From positions 87,818,608 through 87,882,607 of the forward strand of contig CAMZMU010000034.1 of the NCBI GenBank assembly GCA_947311845.1: a stretch of 64,000 bases of DNA, in the 5' to 3' direction. The stretch's first letter is position 1. Each line of letters begins with the position of its first letter. The notes beneath the pieces were generated by a model. The model was not told the DNA's origin. It saw only the letters and a list, made by a program, of their open reading frames with translations, and did no database searches. Source of the DNA: Poa pratensis (Eukaryota; Streptophyta; Magnoliopsida; Poales; Poaceae). The translations under genes were made by a program, and so were the position numbers. Positions 55,313-64,000 of this stretch are shown here, one piece after another.

Positions 55313-56276
55313 TGTCGCAAAAGTGGAACATGGGGTTCCCCTTGTGCTGCCAAAGTGGGTCCATCACCTGTGGGCCCACCAAGAAGATGGACAAGGCCAG
55401 GAGTCAAGACTGGTAGGTGGGCTAACCCACCTACCCTGCAGGAACCCAACAAGCTCGACATCGACGCCCTGCGCCTAAGGACTCAGGATCTGGAGACCTC
55501 TCGGGTCGCCTACAACACGGAGACTAAGGCCATGACCCGAAAGCCCGAGTACCCGGCAGGAGGCCAGGCTCCCTCTCGGGTGCATCTCCGTACGACGTAG
55601 AGGATAAGCACGCCAGCACGTGCTAGAAGCTCCAAGAAGCCTTGGGCGCCAAGACGAAGGAGGCGCCCCAGTGACGTCGCCATGGAGCGTGGTTGGTGGG
55701 GCTGCCAGGCCCTGTCCGCCCTGCTTTCCCCAAAGGCGGACGTCCTCACCTAACCGGAGAAGAATACTTGGAGGAGAAAAGGCCACATCGCCTCCAAAGA
55801 CCACCGGGGGTTTTCCCGCCTAAAACCCCTCACGCTACTTGTGTGACCCTTGTGGCATCCCCTTAGCCTATAAAAGAAGGACCAAGGTCACCGAGAAAAA
55901 GGATCCCAAGTTCGGAGCGAGGCAAGACTTGGACTAGGGCTTAGAGGGTAGAGAGAGGTGATCTCCCCCGGGTTAGGATCTGCTCGTCGTCTACCCCTAG
56001 CCGCCACCCTGCCGCGTAACTCGCCCTAGAGCAACCTTGTAAGCTACACCATGGTGAACCCATCAATCCAGACATGCAGGAGTAGGGTTATTAGCCTCCG
56101 GGCGGTCTGAACCTGGGTAACCCATTGTGTCTCTGTGTTGCTCGCCTTGATCGTCGGGAAGGAGAACTCCATCGACCTCACCCGGAGAAGACGTTTCTCA
56201 GCCTCCTTCGCGCCCCGTGCCGAACCTAAAAAGGGTGTATCCTTTACTCCCGGTGTCCGTCCGTCGAGACACGACA
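55313..56276 (+). mobile_element. Solo LTR, 964 bp
   Basis: Begins TGTCGcaaaagtgg and ends gagacaCGACA, with a perfect 5-bp TSD gtcgt on both sides (55308-55312, 56277-56281). Contains a promoter (TATA at 55869) and a leader-like tail with gaacctgggtaac, as in Gypsy LTRs. No internal domain is left, so it arose by recombination between two LTRs. Confidence 0.88.
55869..55876 (+). promoter_or_regulatory. TATA box of the solo LTR
   Basis: cctataaaagaagg, with a plausible start site about 30 bp downstream; gives the orientation of the LTR. Confidence 0.6.
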
Positions 56277-56388
56277 GTCGTGTTGTACCGGTTTTCGGAC
56301 GGTTTCCCGCTAATTAACTGGTCAACTCTCTTCTCCTTAATTAATGAAAATGGATAGTCTTTTGCCTCGTTTCAAAAAAAAAAAAACT

Positions 56389-57842
56389 TGGATGACAGGA
56401 CCTGGTTTATCTCGTCTCACGTCATCCCCATGGGCGACCGAGGCAACTCGGCTCGTTCCTCGACCGGTTGTCCTTCGGCTCCTGGCAAGGACTCCTCACT
56501 CTCTGCCCTCTTCTACCTCAGCCCACTCCGTTGTCGCCCGTGTTGGGGCTGTATCTAGGCCATACGGGTCTGTATTACTCGGAATTCAGTGTTCACTTGA
56601 TGGGGTTCGGTGGTCCGATGGTGTGAGTTTGGACGCCAAGGCAACGGCCTGTGGCTGTGGACTGCGTGGATAGCTCTCCGGGGAGCGGCGTTGCGGTGCT
56701 AGTGTTTTGTCTATTTGACCGTGTGGATGGTGAAGAGCGGGCAGAGGGGAACTCCTTGTGTTGGCGGCGCTTTGGCAGTCCCAACGAGCTCTGATTTGAT
56801 GGCAGCGGGCGGTCTATGCCACCAACACCATAGAAATGCCACCTTACGCATATTAATTTCATAGGGCAAGGTCAGAACTGATGTACCGTCAAATTCTCAC
56901 TTGTTTATAACGAAGGAATATATGACCACCATTTCAAAGAACTTGTTACAAAGCACACATCTCTGTCTCTAATTCAGTTCGCCGTCTTACTGTATTCGTG
57001 ATAAACGCTAGATGAGATTATGCACTTTCAGCGGGCATTCCAGGTTCAAACCTCAGACTCCAGAGCAGTACCACTAGGTGTTTCACCTCTCCTGCGCAAC
57101 TTTCTGATGCTAAATCAAATCGAGGTGGACTTTGTACGCCAAAATTCTTACATGCGATGTGACCCGCTGGCTGCTGCTGCTTGTAGACATGGTCACACGG
57201 GGGTGGCACTGACATCACACACATCCAGCGAATCGTCAGTGTCGGAACATCTGGCATGCCATTTATCAGTTCACGGTGCTAGTCACATCTCCATCATTTG
57301 ATTGTATAGTTTCATATGTGCAGATGTGTCGTTACGGATAAGTTACTATGAAGCATTTTGCATAATTTATTTTACAGCAGCCAGTGTTAGAAAATTCTTA
57401 TGTAAACGCTCTAATACAAATCAAGATGCAGACTTCGTCTCCAGCTAACGTGTTCAATGACAGATGAGGAGACACAGGACCTAAACAGTGTACAAGTAGC
57501 CGCTGTTTCACAAGCAACCTTTTATCCCATCAAAATCTAAACACCCACACAGCTATACAAAATATAGGACTGTCTTTTATTTTCCTCCGAGAAGCATTTT
57601 AAAGTCAATGCAGACAGAAAAACTGAACCAGCACCTCAAAGCATCACACACATAAGAATACTGCCAAACGTCTGAGGTGCTAAAAGTCTAAAACATCGGA
57701 GGCAATGTAGCTGGTCACGGGCAAACGCCATTGTAGCTGGTCTTCCAAATTTACTTTCACGATACTGAAGGTTTCTAAATTCTGCCACAGAATATAATAG
57801 CAAAAGATTACTCCAAAGAGCGACAAAAATAACACCCACAGA
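56389..57842. other. Intergenic and probable 3'UTR of the F-box gene
   Basis: 56389-56870 is GC-rich and TE-like without a recognisable protein. 57300-57842 is AT-rich and likely holds the 3'UTR of the minus-strand F-box gene. Confidence 0.4.
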
Positions 57843-59297
57843 TTATTCCAAAGGAAGATCCATCTTCATTCCTTTTAGACTGTTGTGGCTTTCAATCTCA
57901 GACGAGTAGCGAACTATTTTGGCAGCCCCCTGCACACCCACCTGAGAGATCTGATGGCACCCTATAACGGTCAGTGACAACAGCTTCCCAGAACGTGCCA
58001 GCGCAGCCATTCCACTGTCTGTCACATTCTTACATTGGCGGAGTGTAAGATTACTCAAGCGAGGTGTCTGAATAATCAAATGCATCCCAACATCAGTTAC
58101 AGACTTGCAATCCACGAGCTCGAGTGTCTCAAGAAACAGAGATGATGAGAGGCCCTTCATCCCCTGGTCACACAAAATGCTTGCACCATTCAACACAAGA
58201 GCACGGATTGGACAAGATTGGATGAGGGCCACAATACCCTCTTGTGTGAAGCCTATTTGTGTTGGCCAACGGGTAGAGCAGAATGTGAAGGTGAGCTCAA
58301 CAACCTGAAGCATAGGGCAGTTCAGAGCTAGAGCCTTGAGGCAGTCATCGGTCAGTGGGGTCCTAAACTGAAGACCATGGTGCATAGACTGATAGTGCAG
58401 AGGCATGAGTCGAAGCGAGATGCTTTTCAGGTTGCTGCAGTTCTGGAATAGTGCAATCATCTCACTCTCATCTAAACCAATAACATACTCCAGGTAAAGC
58501 GTCTCCAATGCTTTGCACCTCCCCAGGAGGAAACGAAGTCCAATTTCTTGGGTAGTTATAATATGAGCCAGCCTAAGATCTTTCAAATTCTCACAGGAGA
58601 TGTCATAGCTATATGGGTATCCAGCCACATACGCGGGATCACGGGCTTCAGTCATCATGTAATTTTCATTAACTTCAAACTCAAACCTTTGAAGATTTGC
58701 CCATCCGTGACCAAACTTTAGGAGGTCATACTAGCTGATTCCTTTGCAATCCTTCACCACTAATTCTTCCAATGACCCATATCTGCCAAGGTACACCAGC
58801 CACTCCACACTGGCTACTGCCATACAGTCAACAAGGTGGAGAACGGAAAGATGCCTGCAATTAATCGCCACCAAAAGAAGCCCAATAGAAGTAATTTCTG
58901 GCACACAATTTAGCTTGAGGGACCTCAACTTCTTGCAGTATGACACATAACCAAGACCAGTGTCATTAATGTTCGAGTAGTTTCTTAAAGTGAGATCGGA
59001 CATCGAGGGGCAGTGAGATGATAGAACATGGATGCCTCGGTTGTTCAACTGGTCCCTGTGACTGGACGTCCAACCAGAGTAATTGATCTCTACTTTGACC
59101 AAATTGGGGAAGCGGGAGAACAGCTTTACCAAGGCTTTAGTTGTAGGGTTGAGTTGATAGCCAATGCGGAGAGCAACCCTGTGCTCTGCCTCGACGGTGT
59201 AGAGCTGCTTCGCCACAAGTGAAAGAGAAATAAGATCACTTGCGCTGGTAATCTTCTTAATGATCTCTGCAAGCAGTGGCTCCGGGAGACCTTCCAT
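57843..59297 (-). pseudogene. F-box/LRR protein gene with one in-frame TAG
   Basis: From ATG 59297 (MEGLPEPLLAEIIKKITSAS, a typical F-box start) to TAA 57843-57845 the frame is 485 codons, broken only by TAG at 58731-58733 (codon 189). An upstream in-frame ATG (59378) just follows a probable splice acceptor and is less likely the start. The F-box spans about residues 1-45 and would bind SKP1 of an SCF ubiquitin ligase; the rest is LRRs of the cysteine-containing type (for example LVDCKSVTDVGMHL, LRQCKNVTDSGMAA, VIGCHQISQVGVQG) for substrate binding. The 24 codons between the stop and the next ATG fit the repeat, so the stop is a point mutation, not an exon border. The truncated form would keep the F-box and about four repeats. 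Target unknown. Confidence 0.8.
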
Positions 59298-59359
59298 CGA
59301 GTATCGCAGCTGCAAAACGTGGACAATTTCAAGGCATGGAAGGAGCTGGACTAAAGATT

Positions 59360-62300
59360 CTGCAATCAGAAGGAACATACCAGGATAAGCTGTAAGAGCT
59401 ACTACAAGGAAACATCAAACTTCTTTTTATATCCGACATTAAGCTGTAAGAGCTACTACAAGGAAACATCAAACTTCTTTTTATATCCGACTGAAAGTTT
59501 TATGCCCTTATCTTCACTGATTAATGCAGCATCCTATTGGTTATTGGTATCCATATAGTGGTACACAAAAAAGTCTTGTAAGAAACATTAAGTTGGACTA
59601 ATTATATGAAACTGCTGTTGGGTGAGGACGGTAATCTACAAATGCACCAATTGGAACTACAAGCCCACCAGATCTAAACATTGACCGCTAAAAAGAACTA
59701 CTAGAGAATACCAAGATAACAATTTCTAGGCACGCCAGAACAGGTTTTATCTATACTACTATTAAAAGAGCAAACTTGTGTTGATACATTAAATCTGAGC
59801 CCTTCAATATTTGGCCAACGGTCCAGATTGCTCCAATGTTTGACAACTCAACACATCTTTTCGTTTCATAATAATTACGGGATTTGCCACCGCTAAAAAC
59901 AAAAACGTTCACCATTGGCCGTCGTGGTCGGCGCGGGAACCAGATGTGATGCGGAGGAAGGCCATGACGACCGCCTTGGCTTACACGAGGGATGGCAGAG
60001 GGCCGCACACCGCCGCCCTGCCCGCCACCGCTCGGTCCTCCGTCCTGCCCGGCTGCCCGTCAGGCCGGCACCATCGCCTTACTCGGTCGTGACCGTCGAC
60101 CTGTTGTCTCCTTCCTTCGGCGTCCCGAGCGTCTTCCCAGTTTCGCTCAGCCAACGGTCGCCCTTTTCCGTTCTCTTCTTCCTGTCGTCGCCGCCGTCGT
60201 CCACTCCGCAAGATTGACGGTCCGTCGCCGTTGCCGAAGCCGTAGACATGCCGAACTTCTCATGCCTTCAGTCGCGAGGTCAGCAGGACAGCCGGATCCC
60301 GTCGACCTGGCCAGCAGGAAAACATCGTCTCAGCGTACAAGCCTACATGACTACATCACACCGTCCTGCTTACTGGACATGAGCAACTCGAATTGCTACT
60401 GGACATGAGCAACTCGAATTGCTCCCTGTCAGGTTCCAATCTTAATGTACATCAATGCAATTGTTGTTCTAAAAAAATGTGTATTGTCCCAATTCTGGAC
60501 AGCCAAAGGAGATGATTTCACCTACGTATCTTCAGATTTAAATCTAACATGTATTTCTTCCTTCTACCTTTTCTAATTATGTTGGGAAAAGCTTTGGGAA
60601 AGGATGAATCTGAACTAAATTCTTGGTGCCATCCTGGATTTGTTGTGCTTCTGTTTAGTCGATTGACTTGGCCTGACATAGCATCAGTGGCCGGTATCCC
60701 AAATTAGTTAATTTTTGCAAGAATATTGTTATACAAAGGTGATGCTCCACATTACGCTCACCATCAGAAAACAGTGATCGTGGATGGTGATGCCACAAAT
60801 GATAGCACTGAATCAGAATGTACCATGGTTCAGTGAGCTTAGATTCAGAATTTCAAGTAGAATTTACCATGATGTTCCGCTTCTTGGTTCCAACTGATGG
60901 ACTTGATGGAGAGATAAAATATAGGTAGATATTGTTAGTACATGATTGCTCTGCTGTTAACCCTGATAGACGACCATACAAAGAACTATGCTATACAACA
61001 CTTATGCGCACCATGTACCTATATTACGTGGACAATCAGACATAGGTTTATTTGGTGATATTTTATAGTTTCAGTTCGTTTTACTAAAGAAACCAAGATA
61101 TTTTTTGTGGCCAGTGGTGTGGTTTGTTAGAGGTAGCCACGGTCCTTTACAAGTGTCAGCAGAACTACTTGGTTAAATCCGGTTAGGGCATAAAAAACTG
61201 AAACTTTACCTTCTATATCCTTCAAAAAACTTTGGCATTGCAAGTGAGATGCAGTCTGTTTAGTCTCAGCTATTTACTGCTGGCCTAGACTTAACCTTTT
61301 TATTAAGGATGCTTTGCAGGTGCTCCGGTTATATGGTACAGTATGAACATCGCAACTGAAAACTAAACAATTCATGTCATTTCTTCACCTCTTATGCATA
61401 GGTTGGCAGATGATAAGCAAATCCAAAGAATGGTGATAGGTTAGTCAATCGTGTTGCATCTGAACACTGAGCGTATGATATGTGGATGAAGATTGTTCGG
61501 GAGAGATGTATCCCCGGTGATTTTCACATTAGATGTCTCCATTATAAAACTCATTTCCAGTATACGAACGTCACCACAAATATTTCGGATAGACCTACCC
61601 ACTGTGGACTAAAGATTTGAAAGGATATTAATCAAAAAATGCTTAATTGTAGTATTGATTTTGGTGTTTGTATATGTTGTGCCAATTGTGTTGTGTACTA
61701 TCTGACAAGTTATTTATCATTGACAGAAGAATATGAACTTTCTACTTACGATCGTAGTGAATCGAATTACAATAAATTGCCTTAAGTTGGTTACCAATCT
61801 CCATTAAGTGTATGTGATTATATCTTTTTCTGAGAAATTTCATTATTTTTTCGAGTAAGATTTTGTGTAAGAATAGGTTTAGGAAAATTGCACCATGCCA
61901 ATAAGACTTCTAGATTTGTCGCCGCTTGAGTATGGTCAAGTACTGGTGGATACGTGCATCGGACGTACATGGTCACTAGTACTAAGAAATAACCCAAGGC
62001 CAAGCAGGTTTCTGTTGGGTAGGGACATAATCTCCAATACGCCAATTAGAACTACAAGATAATTAACATACATATCTGGAATGACCTAACCAATCAGATG
62101 AAGTCAATGATTTCTAGAAACCCAGAACAGGTTTTACTAATGATTGCACTTTCAATAACCAATTGCAAGAATCAAGTCGACAGTTGACCGTGATTGCAGA
62201 ACAGGTTTTACTAATGTAGTACATGACGGAACCATCATGTCAAGTGCGATTATCGAGTTTAGGACGACATTACAGAACGGAATCAACATAACTCAAGTAG

Positions 62301-62394
62301 GATATCGACATCGGCTGTCTCAACCAAAGCTGTCTGAGAAAGGGGATGAATCCGCCAAAAAAACTGAAGGGGGTGAATGGACCGGAATCCGTAC
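59360..62394 (-). other. Probable 5'UTR intron of the F-box gene
   Basis: On the minus strand an acceptor ctgattgcag|aatc ends at 59360, and a donor ctccgag|gtacgg begins at 62394. Everything between is non-coding and contains a Helitron. A 54-bp tandem duplication lies near the acceptor (59387-59440 and 59441-59491, both beginning aagctgtaagagctactaca). The splicing is inferred from the motifs only. Confidence 0.4.
59750..61979 (+). mobile_element. Non-autonomous Helitron, 2.23 kb
   Basis: Starts TCTATACTACTATTAAAAGA after an A (59749) and ends ggtCACTAG before a T (61980); the hairpin tacgtgcatcggacgta (61951-61967) lies 12 nt before the end. No Rep/helicase gene. A GC-rich stretch (59920-60300) looks like a captured leader or exon. 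Two copies of a 19-bp segment (ctactggacatgagcaactc) stand in tandem near 60371-60420. Confidence 0.85.
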
Positions 62395-62560
62395 CTCGGA
62401 GGAAGCGAGGACCGAGGGAAAAGGAGGCTCCGTCAGCGCTGCCGGCCGGGAGACGGCGGCGGCCCGGGACTGGACTGGGCGGCGAGCTCGACGGCAAAGG
62501 AAAACCCCGTCTCACGGCGTGAGTTGAGTCTGGTGGACAAGACGGAGTTTGGGCTAAGCT
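62395..62560 (-). other. Probable non-coding first exon of the F-box gene
   Basis: A GC-rich stretch on the minus strand ends in a donor gag|gtacgg at 62395/62394. Composition and position suggest a 5'UTR exon; the transcription start is not defined. Confidence 0.35.
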
Positions 62561-63520
62561 GGGCCGTGTTCCGTATGGGCCCTCTGTCCCTCGTTTTATA
62601 CTGGGCCGATACTAATATTTCATTTCATTTCTGGGGAAATATACCGCTCCAGGTTTTGCCGCTCGTCCCACACGAGTGACGAGACAGAGTCGGGCGGGAG
62701 CCGCTCCTTTTCTCCGGCGATCGCCGGCGAAGGCACGCCCAGACCTACACCTGGGCAGCGCAACGCTGCGCCTGGCCTTGCGCTTTCCCGTATCCCTCGT
62801 GTGGTTCGGCTAAACTAGCTGGTTCGCGCACTCTGAATCTCATCACCTGCACCCGTGCACCATCCACTCGCCTCGAGCAACTGCTTCGGATCGAGGCGAC
62901 TCACGATCGAGGAGTTTTCCCCGACCAAAATGGCGCCGATCTCTTAACTCTGATGCTAGCGTATGGATCCATGGTTACTCACAGTGGCGGACGACGGCTA
63001 ACTGCCAGCTCCGATCGAGGCGCCCTGCAGGTGTTCGGCGAATTTCCTCGCTAGGGAGAATTCGTCGACAAAGGAATCCGGGGGCCCCAACTTATTGTAC
63101 GTTTCCTCCCGATCACTGATTACTGTTATTATGTTGAAACTGTACATAGTGACATACCATGTTTCAGTAGTAGTAACAAATGCTTCAGTTTCATAAATAC
63201 AAACATAACTGTAACTCATGCACTTCTCGTTCAAGTTCTTATGAGATAGAGAGTGCAAATAAAATCAGGTACATGTACAGTAAAACATTGCGTGCCATAT
63301 TCATTGGTTTATGATACAGACACCTTCCCAGGGAATAACCCTATTACATCACTAAAAAGGGGGAGAGCTAGAGCATGGTGGAAACTGGACATGGCTAAGC
63401 TGAGAGACGAAACAATGAGATCACAGCTTAGACGAGCAACTGCCCTGAATTTTGGATTACTTTGTGGATTGCCCTCATATTAGTAGGGCTATACTACAAC
63501 GGGTTATACAGTTAAATGAA
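62561..63520. other. Promoter-like region and 3'UTR of the PGG gene
   Basis: 62561-63000 is GC-rich and may be the promoter of the F-box gene. A minus-strand frame ending at 62998 (REETYNKLGPPDSFVDEFSL) looks protein-like but is not recognised. 63250-63520 is probably the 3'UTR of the PGG-domain gene. Confidence 0.35.
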
Positions 63521-64000
63521 TCACACCGGGTAATTTCCTTGTATTATCTGCCTGTCATAGCCATAAGGATTGCGCTGCCGCCTTAATGACAACTTCATAT
63601 GGATTGCAAAGTAGCCCAGCACGGCAACGATGAGCAGGGCCACATAAATAGATGTCTTCCACCCCCTGGTGGAACCGGCTGCATAGGCCACTAGGAGAGC
63701 GACCAAACCAGTACCATCGCCTTGTTCATCACCTTCAGCAACCACTCTTCACACCTCAGCGGCCACTCTTCACAATCATCTTTCTTCTTCTTCAGCAGCC
63801 AATGCGGTAGCAGCATGATGATGACAACGATGGAAGCCACAAAAGAAATGGAGTTGCTGTAGAAGAAGATGGTACCGGCCTCTCATGTTGTCGTGCATCG
63901 TCGGGTTGCCAGCCTCGTGCCCGTCGCTGCTGCTCTGCCACGTCCCGCCAGGCGGTTCCAGGCCGGCCTGGTAGGCTACGCTCGCCACCAAGACGCCTAC
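63521..64000 (-). pseudogene. PGG-domain membrane protein gene, 3' end (partial)
   Basis: The minus-strand frame is open from the window edge: VGVLVASVAYQAGLEPPGGT and WQSSSDGHEAGNPTMHDNMR are the PGG domain of plant ankyrin-type membrane proteins (ITN1/ACD6 relatives). The next membrane helix, IFFYSNSISFVASIVVIIML, lies one base off between about 63868 and 63750. The original frame then returns for DGTGLVALLVAYAAGSTRGW, the helix TSIYVALLIVAVLGYFAIHM, and the stop at 63521-63523. Two compensating frameshifts therefore scramble about 40 codons, with a stop in the main frame at 63776-63778. A near-duplicate of about 21 bp (tgtgaagagtgg) at about 63740-63785 may be the second event. Proteins of this family act in plant stress or defence at membranes; here the gene is probably broken. 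The rest lies right of the window. Confidence 0.75.

Larger units (their letters stand above)
54450..56388 (+). mobile_element. LINE 3' part with poly-A tail, interrupted by a solo LTR
   Basis: WGDLLWVKYLHEGDFFSF and RKGSQFLNNLRK (54474-54575) match the region after the RT domain of plant L1 elements. After further decayed sequence and a 3'UTR, gcctcgtttcaaaaaaaaaa (poly-A about 56375-56387) marks the 3' end. Removing the solo LTR and one gtcgt copy joins ctcgaacggtcgt to tgttgtaccgg. It may be the same LINE as 48690-49310, but the middle is missing. Confidence 0.7.

Noticed and set aside
59378..59380. Upstream ATG as start of the F-box protein
   Set aside because: It lies upstream of a probable splice acceptor (59360) and would add a non-F-box leader; the ATG at 59297 gives the typical F-box start.
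1..64000. CRISPR array, bacterial operons, ribosome-binding sites, riboswitches
   Set aside because: None seen; the sequence is plant nuclear DNA, with TATA boxes, introns and plant transposons.

Overview
This window looks like plant nuclear DNA from a large grass genome, most likely Triticeae (wheat, barley, Aegilops or a relative). The reasons are a 'TACTCCCTCCG' Stowaway MITE, Gypsy LTRs starting TGATACGTCTC with a TGGCGCCGTTGCCGG primer-binding site, Helitrons ending in CTAG, and genes with GT-AG introns and TATA boxes. Almost all of the sequence is transposable elements. Only three host loci can be recognised, all on the minus strand: a cytochrome P450 of CYP76 type (7117-8682), an F-box/LRR gene with one in-frame stop (57843-59297), and the 3' end of a PGG-domain membrane protein gene running off the right edge (63521-64000).

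Left part, 1-18169. Positions 1-6504 hold an LTR retrotransposon with very large LTRs (about 3.45 kb) and an internal domain of only about 0.5 kb; each LTR carries a tRNA-like pair of Pol III boxes. The P450 gene follows, then a Stowaway MITE, a 416-bp Mutator-type MITE with a 9-bp target duplication, and a Helitron (10852-13400). Next come an array of near-palindromic GTTGC..GCAAC motifs enclosing a dimer derived from 5S rRNA, and a 2.58-kb CACTA element (15430-18013, TSD tgc) with an antisense ORF containing a duplicated motif.

Middle part, 18170-46695, is a three-level nest. (A) A minus-strand Athila-like Gypsy element without pol (18170-46695) has its 5' LTR split by (B), a plus-strand Tat-like Gypsy element (24307-46112, TSD gccat) with decayed gag-PR-RT-RH-INT and an antisense gene. 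The gag of B is split by (C), a young plus-strand Athila-like element without pol (26971-35262, TSD gcggg). C has a long gag/zinc-knuckle ORF broken by one stop. All three insertions can be bounded to the base from LTR ends and target duplications; the duplications of B and C are exact and that of A has one mismatch. C has the least LTR divergence (about 0.6% by eye, against roughly 2% for A and B).

Right part, 46696-64000, holds old TE remnants: a LINE reverse transcriptase fragment, a Gypsy integrase C-terminus, and a LINE 3' end with a poly-A tail interrupted by a solo LTR with perfect TSD. Then come the F-box/LRR locus, whose probable 5'UTR intron contains a second Helitron (59750-61979), and the PGG-domain gene. 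The most interesting items are the Pol III-like modules inside TEs (tRNA-like in the giant LTRs and the 5S-derived dimer), the zinc-knuckle protein of element C, the antisense gene of B, the CACTA-borne duplicated-motif ORF, and the altered oxygen-activation motif in the P450. All similarity statements rest on reading the sequence and on memory of the families; no database search was run.
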